From a virus: 26,701 bases of DNA. The notes beneath the pieces were generated by a model. The model was not told the origin of the DNA. It did no database searches and saw only the letters and a list, made by a program, of their open reading frames with translations. Within the stretch, counting starts at the first letter, position 1. The number at the start of each line of letters is the position of its first letter. Positions 9,420-15,740 of the stretch are shown here, in pieces. The stretch spans positions 1 through 26,701 of IMG/VR virus record IMGVR_UViG_3300032296_003182; one strand, given 5' to 3'. The translations under genes were made by a program, and so were the position numbers.

Positions 9420-10768
9420 CGAATACCTTTCCAATTAGGGTCACTATTATTAAAAGAACTAAAATCATTAGGGAATGATTCTTTACAAATTTCAAGACAA
9501 GTTATAAATCTATTTTCTTGATTTATTAAATGTCTTACTGCAGTCACCAAATATTTACCAGAATAAAATGTATCTGATTTTTTTTGCCTTGTTGGGGAAT
9601 TATACACAATTTCAGGTAAATCAAATTGTATAACTTTACCAACACTTAATTCAACATCTCCTGGAACTAAGATTTTCATCCTATTGGTGAAAAGTAATGC
9701 TAATTGTGCTGTTCTATACGAAACAGTTTCTTCTACTCTATTTTCATTTATGGTTATTTCTTTATTTTTAAAATATAAATTTTCACTTTGTCCTGTAGTA
9801 GATACACAAAATTTAACTACACCAGGAGTTTCATCTATTTTATGACCAAATCTATTTGTTGCTGAGTAAGGGACTCCAGATTCACTCAATGAAGCTGAAT
9901 TTTTCTTATATTGTTTATAATCAAAATTAGTTTCTCCAAATTTTAATCTTAATGGGTCAACTGTATGAGTTTTATTAGCTAATGCTCCAGTTCTAACTGC
10001 AGTTAATGAGTCAAAAGAATTCATTAACTCAAACGATAATACATTTGAGAATTCTTTATTAATATCAGAAACCATATTATTTTGTTTTGATTTTAAATTT
10101 TTCTCATCATATTGATATTTTCTAAATACAGGTTGTTTAAATAGATTTAAAATTGATTTAAAATTGTAACCATCTCTATTTTCATAAAATAGATAAGGGG
10201 AACCGACATTTTTATCATCATTAGCTAATGCAAATGTGCACAACCAATTAATAGCTTGAATTGGTTTAAAATTTGGAATTACTAAAGATCTTAATCCAGA
10301 AGTTTCATCAATATTTTTAAAATTTTTTTGATCAACTTTTAACGAATTAAACACAATATCTTTTACAATATCAGATATTTTTGCATTTGTGTATGATTTA
10401 GATAATTTATATTGTTCGTTTAACATAAATTCTTCAGAACAAAAATGAACGATGTAATTCTCATTTGAATTTTTAGTTTGAGTTCTTGCGCTAATTTTAT
10501 AAATCCTAAAAATTTTTTCAATAGGTTTATCAAGTCCAGGTTTATCTAGTGATAAAATCAAAACTTCTTGTCCTTGTAATTGTAGAACTTGTATGTAATT
10601 CATAGAATCATTTACAACAAGAGAACCGCTTATTCCATTGTTGAATATATCCTCAAAATAGTTAAATTCAACTATAATGTTTTTAAATTCAATAGGTTGG
10701 CCTGAAACGCCAACAATCTTACAAGATTGTAACCCGACATCTTGGGCATGTAAAACACCATCAGCCAT
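9416..10768 (-). CDS. gp27-like baseplate hub protein
   Basis: This 450-residue protein lies directly before gp5 and overlaps it by four bases, the usual pairing of hub (gp27) and spike (gp5). The N-terminal part (CKIVGVSGQPIEFKNIIVEF, YFEDIFNNGISGSLVVNDS) and the middle (FNSLKVDQKNF, IQAINWLCTFA, SPYLFYENRDGYNF) look like the hub fold found in gp27, Mu gp44 and VgrG N-termini: ring-forming beta domains, then a domain that reads paired loops. T4 gp27 has 391 residues, and I see no strong residue-by-residue identity, so the call rests on context and the tail-protein D-like pattern. A GAGG ribosome site lies before the ATG inside the end of gp53, with an 8-base overlap. Confidence 0.65.
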   Translation of the reverse strand: MADGVLHAQDVGLQSCKIVGVSGQPIEFKNIIVEFNYFEDIFNNGISGSLVVNDSMNYIQVLQLQGQEVLILSLDKPGLDKPIEKIFRIYKISARTQTKNSNENYIVHFCSEEFMLNEQYKLSKSYTNAKISDIVKDIVFNSLKVDQKNFKNIDETSGLRSLVIPNFKPIQAINWLCTFALANDDKNVGSPYLFYENRDGYNFKSILNLFKQPVFRKYQYDEKNLKSKQNNMVSDINKEFSNVLSFELMNSFDSLTAVRTGALANKTHTVDPLRLKFGETNFDYKQYKKNSASLSESGVPYSATNRFGHKIDETPGVVKFCVSTTGQSENLYFKNKEITINENRVEETVSYRTAQLALLFTNRMKILVPGDVELSVGKVIQFDLPEIVYNSPTRQKKSDTFYSGKYLVTAVRHLINQENRFITCLEICKESFPNDFSSFNNSDPNWKGIR

Positions 10769-11420
10769 ATTGTTGCCTCATTAAAATTTTTAATTCATTT
10801 TCAATTTGATTCGAATACTCTTTTCTTATAAGATTTATTTCCCTTTTTGCTTCATTTAATTCCAATTCATAATCATAAATTGTAATTTGTTCTTTAGTGG
10901 TTGTCACTATAATATTATCAGATTGGTTAGTTGATTCCGAGAAATTAAATGTATCATCATCGTACCCTGAATCTCCGCCATTATACGATTTTTCATCAAT
11001 ATAAATGGTTTCTGTTGTTGATATTCCGCTAATAGTATCAGTCGTTGTAATATGCGCTCTATAACCTAATGGATTTTGGTTAAGGGTGATACTTGCATAT
11101 TCTGAACCTGTTCTATTTATTGTTTCTCCTTCAGTTTTATATTTGTAATCTAACATTTTAGTAAATTCATTATAACTTAATGGAAAATCAAAAAATGGAT
11201 TCATAATATCATTTGCCAGTAAAACTATCCAATGTTTTTCTGGATCGCCATAATATTTTGATGCAATTAATTCTGGTGTATCGCCTTCTTGCAACTGGTA
11301 TGGGTAATATATTGATAATTTATCTGAATATTTTTCTCTTATTGCTGTTCTCGCAATAAGATCAGTCACTAAACGATTATTTATTAATAATTTCGGATAT
11401 TTAGAAAAAAAATTTGCCAT
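10761..11420 (-). CDS. 53: gp53-like baseplate wedge protein (LysM-like)
   Basis: This 219-residue protein resembles T4 gp53 (196 residues), the wedge protein that joins neighbouring wedges in the baseplate ring. The central segment YQLQEGDTPELIASKYYGDP, followed by WIVLLANDIMNPFFDFPLS, parallels T4 YYIKGSPRPEELANAIYGNP with LYWVLLMCNDNYDP. This is the LysM-like core of gp53. The C-terminus (ELELNEAKREINLIRKEY) is a likely helix. The gene begins 2 bases after the gp48 stop, with a GAAGG ribosome site inside the gp48 end, and its own end overlaps the hub gene. In T4, gene 53 also sits next to genes 4 and 5. Confidence 0.85.
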   Translation of the reverse strand: MANFFSKYPKLLINNRLVTDLIARTAIREKYSDKLSIYYPYQLQEGDTPELIASKYYGDPEKHWIVLLANDIMNPFFDFPLSYNEFTKMLDYKYKTEGETINRTGSEYASITLNQNPLGYRAHITTTDTISGISTTETIYIDEKSYNGGDSGYDDDTFNFSESTNQSDNIIVTTTKEQITIYDYELELNEAKREINLIRKEYSNQIENELKILMRQQYG

Positions 11421-11422
11421 TA

Positions 11423-12871
11423 TTAATAACCTTCTTGAATTTTTTCTTTAGTAAGAATTTCCATTTCTTTAAATTGTAATGTCATACGAGTTTTAACAGG
11501 CATACCATCATTATGTGCAACCCAACCTACTTCTGGAGCATAATCTACTTGAACAGTTGTCAACGCACAGGGAGCAAATTTATGTAAATTTTCATTTCTT
11601 TGCTCCAAATACCTGTATTCAATATTAAAAATAGAAGGAACAATAAAATATCTTCCTGTTCCGCTAGAATCAATTTGTGGGGCAGCATGATATCTGAACA
11701 ACCTAATTATATCCCTAACAGTATTTGCTTCTTCTGGACTTTTAGGTGTAAATGTAAAATCAAATTGAAAAGTTCTGAAATCCATGGAAGTGAATAAAAC
11801 TTCCATTTGAGGATTTACCGCCCAGCCATATTGACCTAATAAATATTGCGAAAACCCTTTTCCTGTGATACCGCTTTTTGTTGCCATATCACCACCAATT
11901 TCCAATCCTGCTGCTGGAGTATTTCTAGCAATACTTCGTATAGTTTCCCCTGCACCACCTTTAAACCCTGATTCTGCTGCTTTTGATATATTTTCATATA
12001 ATGAAGTAAAATTTTTAGCTTGTGATATAAATTCATTAGCTAATCCAAAATTACCTAATGCTGTAGTTGCGCTAATATCAGCATAACTAGCATGTTGGTT
12101 CATATTGACGGTATCTGGCATATACAAGTTTATAAACCCTTCTACTTTAGCTGTAGAAGGAGTAAACATAAATTCACCTGTAAACTTTGATGAACCTGAA
12201 TCTTCTAGCGCAAATGTTTTTAATCCATCTGTGGCATCAGTAGCTAATTCATCAGGGGAATTTAAAAAATTTTTCACAGAATCGTATGCATTTGAGATAG
12301 TATCTGCAGAATTAGTTAAAAATTCTCCAACGCTGTTTATTGCCCCTCCTGCACCAGAAATTAAATTTGATGCAGCAGAAAGCCCAACTGTTGCCGCTGT
12401 CACCCCACCAAGTATTGATCCTGATGCTGAGGCAACACCTGCAGCGGAAGTTGCAATACCTGCTACTCCAGCAACTGACCCAATAACTCCTGCAGCAGCA
12501 CCAGTAACGGTGTTTACAGTAGTCAATGCTTGATTAGCAACACTAGCAACTGAACTTACTGTACTAGCAGCTGTGCTAGCTGCATCAGAAACAGCACTAG
12601 CAATACCAGAAAATGTACCTGCCTCCTCTGCAACTTTAGTAGCAACATTACCAACAGAATTTAATGTTGACGCTAAAGAACTAGAAATATCAGATGGAGG
12701 CATAACTGATGCAAGAGAAGAAGCTGGATTTGATTCATAATTTGATTTTTTAGGAACCAATACAGTAAAAGAAATGTAATGACCTTTTCTAGATGATCCA
12801 AGATCACTAGGGTATGATAATATCGGTAAATCATTAGGTGATTTATATAAATCTTGTAATGGGCTTGGCAT
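11423..12871 (-). CDS. 48: gp48-like baseplate tail-tube cap protein
   Basis: This 482-residue protein has a C-terminal half like T4 gp48 (364 residues): MDFRTFQFDFTFTPKSPEEA, VRDIIRLFRYHAAP, FAPCALTTVQVDYAPE and MTLQFKEMEILTKEKI. The T4 counterparts are FTWDLTPRSTEDL, IINIYQYFNYFSYG, FGPCQIQSIRFDKTP and FTLEITMREIITLN. gp48 sits on the hub and starts the tail tube with gp54. Between residues about 50 and 200 lies a long segment made almost wholly of Ala, Ser, Val, Gly and Thr, much more extended than in T4. The gene is the first of the minus-strand operon. A perfect TATAAATA late promoter lies 36 bases before its ATG, but the ribosome site is weak. Confidence 0.82.
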   Translation of the reverse strand: MPSPLQDLYKSPNDLPILSYPSDLGSSRKGHYISFTVLVPKKSNYESNPASSLASVMPPSDISSSLASTLNSVGNVATKVAEEAGTFSGIASAVSDAASTAASTVSSVASVANQALTTVNTVTGAAAGVIGSVAGVAGIATSAAGVASASGSILGGVTAATVGLSAASNLISGAGGAINSVGEFLTNSADTISNAYDSVKNFLNSPDELATDATDGLKTFALEDSGSSKFTGEFMFTPSTAKVEGFINLYMPDTVNMNQHASYADISATTALGNFGLANEFISQAKNFTSLYENISKAAESGFKGGAGETIRSIARNTPAAGLEIGGDMATKSGITGKGFSQYLLGQYGWAVNPQMEVLFTSMDFRTFQFDFTFTPKSPEEANTVRDIIRLFRYHAAPQIDSSGTGRYFIVPSIFNIEYRYLEQRNENLHKFAPCALTTVQVDYAPEVGWVAHNDGMPVKTRMTLQFKEMEILTKEKIQEGY

Positions 12872-12897
12872 AAAGTTTAACCATTTTTTTAATTTTA

Positions 12898-12910
12898 ACT
12901 AAATACTATT
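12898..12910 (+). promoter_or_regulatory. Probable late promoter for the gp4 operon (variant)
   Basis: The plus strand reads ACTAAATACTATT, which agrees with the extended T4 late consensus TATAAATACTATT at 11 of 13 positions. It lies about 30 bases before the gp4 ATG at 12940 and overlaps the minus-strand late promoter. The two first bases differ from the consensus, so strength is uncertain. Confidence 0.5.
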
Positions 12911-12914
12911 TATA
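12907..12914 (-). promoter_or_regulatory. T4-type late promoter for the gp48-to-gp8 operon
   Basis: The minus strand reads TATAAATAGTATTTAG here. TATAAATA is the exact T4 late-promoter core recognised by the gp55 sigma-like factor with gp33 and the sliding clamp. It lies 36 bases before the gp48 ATG, a suitable distance for a short leader, and gp33 is encoded in this same window. Confidence 0.8.
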
Positions 12915-12939
12915 TCAATAATTTGTAATAATTTAGATT

Positions 12940-13383
12940 ATGGCTAGAAATTATAAACAAGGAATATATAAACCGAAAAATCCACAAAAATACAGAGGAA
13001 ATGTAGATAATATAGTTTATCGTTCATCTTGGGAATTGCGTGTATTTAAATGGATGGATGATAACCCCAATATATTAGAATGGGCATCAGAAGAATGTGT
13101 TATCCCCTATAAATCCCCTGTTGATAATAAATTTCATAGATATTTTCCAGATATTTGGGCAAGAATATTAGGGGTTGATGGTAGAACTAAAACTTATTTA
13201 ATTGAAATAAAACCGCACAATCAATCAGTTGAACCAGCAGTAAAAAAGAAAATAACGAAACAATATATAACAGAAGTTTGTACATACGCAATTAACCAAG
13301 CAAAATGGAAAGCTGCCAGAGAATATTGTTTAGATCGTAAATGGGAATTTAAAGTTTTAACAGAAAAAGACTTAGGATTATAA
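12940..13383 (+). CDS. 4: gp4-like head completion protein (PD-(D/E)XK fold)
   Basis: This 147-residue protein is close to T4 gp4 (150 residues), the head completion protein added after DNA packaging. Shared blocks are KPKNPQKYRGNVDNIVYRSS, WELRVFKWMDDNPNILEWAS, SPVDNKFHRYFPDIWARIL, TYLIEIKPHNQ and KKYITEV-like and WEFKVLTEKDLGL segments. PD in YFPD and EIK in LIEIKP form a PD-(D/E)XK nuclease-like signature, which may serve to trim the packaged DNA end; catalysis is not shown for this copy. It is the first gene of the plus-strand late operon, divergent from gp48, and the next gene starts directly at its stop (TAA-ATG). Confidence 0.93.
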   Translation: MARNYKQGIYKPKNPQKYRGNVDNIVYRSSWELRVFKWMDDNPNILEWASEECVIPYKSPVDNKFHRYFPDIWARILGVDGRTKTYLIEIKPHNQSVEPAVKKKITKQYITEVCTYAINQAKWKAAREYCLDRKWEFKVLTEKDLGL

Positions 13384-14004
13384 ATGACAAAGAATGTTGG
13401 ATTAGATCCAAAATTTGATTATAAATTTACCCCAAAATCTGCCACTGAAGCAGTAAAGTGGTTCAAACAGAAAATATTAGAATTGAGGGCAGATCAATCA
13501 AAATTAAATGCAACTGTAAGTAGATTAGGACAAAAACAAATTTTAGAAACATTACCAGATGTTAAAATTTTTGAAACTGGTAGAATGTACTTGTTTAACT
13601 ATGATCCGATTGGGAGAACTTCATTACCATATTACGATACATTCCCGTTAATCTTATTGACTGATATTAAAAATGATGGGTTTTATGGAATAAATTTACA
13701 TTACCTTCCAGTTGAACAAAGAATGGTATTTTTAAGTAACATTGCCCCCCAAAAGGGAGTATATAAAAAAGATAAATTACAAAAATTATATATCAGTTAT
13801 GATAGTATAAAAGATGTTCAAGAATTTCAATTTTTTAAACCTTGTTTTAAAAAATATTTAAAAAATAGAGTACGATCAAAAATAAAAGCAATACCTGTTG
13901 AGGAGTGGGGCTATATTTCTGCTTTGCCTATTGAAACATTTAAAAAGAAAACAAAACAAGAAGTCTGGAAAGAATCTATGGCTACCCAAGATATGACACT
14001 TTAA
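13384..14004 (+). CDS. gp2-like DNA end protector candidate
   Basis: This 206-residue basic protein follows gp4 without a gap. The central block GRMYLFNYDP, LPYYDTFPLILLTD and DGFYGINLHYLPVEQR is one I recall from marine T4-like phage proteins annotated as DNA end protector (gp2), which caps packaged DNA ends against host exonuclease. Genes 2 and 4 are close neighbours in T4, which supports the call. The N-terminus contains a predicted helix (AVKWFKQKILELRADQSKLN) and the C-terminus is rich in Lys, fitting DNA contact. I cannot align it confidently with coliphage T4 gp2, so the functional name is tentative; the conserved-family status is more certain. Confidence 0.5.
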   Translation: MTKNVGLDPKFDYKFTPKSATEAVKWFKQKILELRADQSKLNATVSRLGQKQILETLPDVKIFETGRMYLFNYDPIGRTSLPYYDTFPLILLTDIKNDGFYGINLHYLPVEQRMVFLSNIAPQKGVYKKDKLQKLYISYDSIKDVQEFQFFKPCFKKYLKNRVRSKIKAIPVEEWGYISALPIETFKKKTKQEVWKESMATQDMTL

Positions 14005-14016
14005 AAGGATACAATA

Positions 14017-14817
14017 ATGTCATTTTTAGATACATTGCAAGGATTAATGGGTGGTAATAACCCAAAAACTAATGATACAAAATACGATGAAGCTAAATCT
14101 AATTTATTACAATATGATGTGGGTAGAACTGCATATTTTGATGTTGAATTTTATTTCAACAAATTTAAAGATAATGAGGCATTAAAATATGTGTGCCATT
14201 CTGCAGAACTTCCTGGTGAAGCTACAGCAACAGTTTCGCAAAAAATTTATGGTGTCACAGAAAAACATTCTGTGATGACTGGGTATAATGATATACAATT
14301 AGCATTTTATACTTGGGGATCGCAATACGAAAAATCAAGAATGTTTTTTCAAAATTGGGTAGCATACATAACGGGGAGAGAAGAATCTATAACAAATTCT
14401 TGGAAAGAAACAACCTATAATGTCAGATATAAAAGTGAATATGCGTCAACAATAAAAATAACACATTATGCCATAACTGGGCAACCTCTTGTAGAAGTAA
14501 CATTAATAGATGCATTTCCAATTGCAATTAACCAAGTACCGCTTTCTTGGTCTGCTCAAAATGAAGCTCAATCATTAAATGTTGTATTTGCTTACACCGA
14601 ATATGCTTATAATTTTAAATATGCTGATAATAATGGAGCATATTCTAGAGGACCATTAGGGGAATTATTAGGAACAGCAATTAAAACTGCATCTACAATA
14701 AATACCATTAAAGGTGCAATTGAAAGCGGAAACCCTTTGGCGATGGCATCAGCACTCCCAGGTGTCGGGTTATCAAATTTTACATTATCATCAGGATTAT
14801 CAAAAATAGGATTATAA
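14017..14817 (+). CDS. 54: gp54-like tail-tube initiator protein
   Basis: This 266-residue protein has the tail-tube fold pattern shared by gp19, gp48 and gp54. The blocks YVCHSAELPGEATATVSQ, YNDIQLAFYTWGSQYEKSRM, FFQNWVAYITG, VEVTLIDAFPIAINQVPLSW and LNVVFAYTEYAY parallel T4 gp54 (MPENRLSYETDW, LDPLVISFRMDSEASNYRAM, QDWVNSVQDP, VMFTGCIPISVSAPELSY, TTFDVTFAYRVM). gp54 completes the platform on which the gp19 tube polymerises. Its length is between gp19 (163) and gp54 (320). The C-terminus has a Ser/Gly/Leu tail like that of T4 gp54. A good ribosome site (AAAAGGAT) precedes the ATG. An alternative reading is another gp19-fold tube protein. Confidence 0.72.
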   Translation: MSFLDTLQGLMGGNNPKTNDTKYDEAKSNLLQYDVGRTAYFDVEFYFNKFKDNEALKYVCHSAELPGEATATVSQKIYGVTEKHSVMTGYNDIQLAFYTWGSQYEKSRMFFQNWVAYITGREESITNSWKETTYNVRYKSEYASTIKITHYAITGQPLVEVTLIDAFPIAINQVPLSWSAQNEAQSLNVVFAYTEYAYNFKYADNNGAYSRGPLGELLGTAIKTASTINTIKGAIESGNPLAMASALPGVGLSNFTLSSGLSKIGL

Positions 14818-14821
14818 GATT

Positions 14822-15544
14822 ATGAGTTTTTTACCGAAAATTGATGTGGCAACATATACAATTAATTTACCCGTATCAAAACAAACAGTTAAATTTAGAC
14901 CATACTTAGTTAAAGAACAAAAAATATTAATTATGGCTAAAGAATCAGGAGAAAAAAATACATTAATTGATGCTATTATTCAAGTATTAGAAAATTGTGT
15001 TACAAATGATATTGACATTAAAAATTTACCAATCACCGATGTCGAATATTTGTTTTATACTATCAGAGCAAGATCAGAATCAGAAATTGTCGATTTAAAA
15101 TACAGATGTGAAGCTTTAATTGGAGGAACCTCTTGCGGCAATGTTATGGAACATGGTTTAAATTTAATAACTGATTTAGAAATAATTGATAATGAAATTT
15201 CCCCTAATATTCAAATTAATGAAGATGTTGGGTTAAAATTAAGACACCAAAGATTTGAGATTGATAATTTACAAAATAAAATACCAACACCAGAAGAAAT
15301 TTTAGAAAGTATCGCCAAAAACGTTGAGTTTGTATATGATGAAAATTCATCATATAATGCTAAAGATATACCTATCCAAAAAATAATTGAGTGGTTAGGT
15401 GAGTTACCTGTTGAAAAATTTAAACAAATTGAGGCATTTTTAGAAAATGAACCTAAAATTGTAAAAAAATTACAAATTACATGTAATAAATGCGGTGCGG
15501 TTCATGATATTTTAGTTGAGGATATATTTGATTTTTTTATCTAA
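14822..15544 (+). CDS. 26: gp26-like baseplate hub / assembly protein, possible frameshift donor
   Basis: This 240-residue protein fits the T4 baseplate family (PF12322) to which T4 gp26 (208 residues) belongs. It has the opening ...VKFRPYLVKEQKILIMAKES, a helical VLENCVTNDIDIKNLPITD segment and FYTIRARSESE. Two Cys clusters (YRCEALIGGTSC near residue 100 and ITCNKCGAVH near 222) could bind a metal. Related proteins end in a DFF-type tail, as here (IFDFFI). The last sense codons contain a run of seven T (15532-15538), and the -1 frame is open across it into the following small ORF. gp26 acts in hub assembly; the chaperone-like frameshift arrangement is my inference. Confidence 0.78.
   Translation: MSFLPKIDVATYTINLPVSKQTVKFRPYLVKEQKILIMAKESGEKNTLIDAIIQVLENCVTNDIDIKNLPITDVEYLFYTIRARSESEIVDLKYRCEALIGGTSCGNVMEHGLNLITDLEIIDNEISPNIQINEDVGLKLRHQRFEIDNLQNKIPTPEEILESIAKNVEFVYDENSSYNAKDIPIQKIIEWLGELPVEKFKQIEAFLENEPKIVKKLQITCNKCGAVHDILVEDIFDFFI
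15532..15538 (+). promoter_or_regulatory. Candidate -1 frameshift slippery site (T TTT TTT)
   Basis: In the gp26 frame the codons are GAT TTT TTT ATC TAA, so the heptamer at 15532-15538 fits the X XXY YYZ rule with both codons able to re-pair after a one-base backward slip. The zero frame stops two codons later and the -1 frame continues for 66 codons. Confidence 0.6.
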
Positions 15545-15738
15545 TTCTTGGTAATGTTAAACTTGCAGTTTATTATAAGACAAATTTTGCTATGATGCAA
15601 TATCATGGATATAGTTTAAATGAATTGGAAGCAATGATCCCTTGGGAAAGGGAAATTTATATTGGCCTATTAGTACAATATTTGAGAGATAAAGAAGAAA
15701 AACGAAAACAACAAGAAGCTAAAAGGAATAGTATATAA
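15538..15738 (+). CDS. Small hub-assembly ORF in the -1 frame after gp26 (no good own start)
   Basis: The frame opens at 15532 after a TGA at 15529 and runs to TAA at 15736-15738. Read through a -1 slip at the T7 run it adds 66 residues to gp26: YLILGNVKLAVYYKTNFAMM, then QYHGYSLNELEAMIPWEREI and a charged Lys/Glu helix. The MIPWEREIY block with the preceding NFAMMQYHGYS resembles, from recall, a motif fused to or following gp26-like proteins in other T4-like phages. The only in-frame ATGs (15592, 15595) lie inside that conserved block and have no clear ribosome site, so frameshifting is more likely than separate initiation. The 799-residue gene starts 2 bases after the stop. Confidence 0.7.
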   Translation, partial: YLILGNVKLAVYYKTNFAMMQYHGYSLNELEAMIPWEREIYIGLLVQYLRDKEEKRKQQEAKRNSI

Positions 15739-15740
15739 CA

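Noticed and set aside
12105-12533. 142-codon plus-strand frame opposite gp48.
   Set aside because: It is the antisense shadow of the Ala/Ser-rich segment; its composition is explained by the sense codons, and gp48 has family support.
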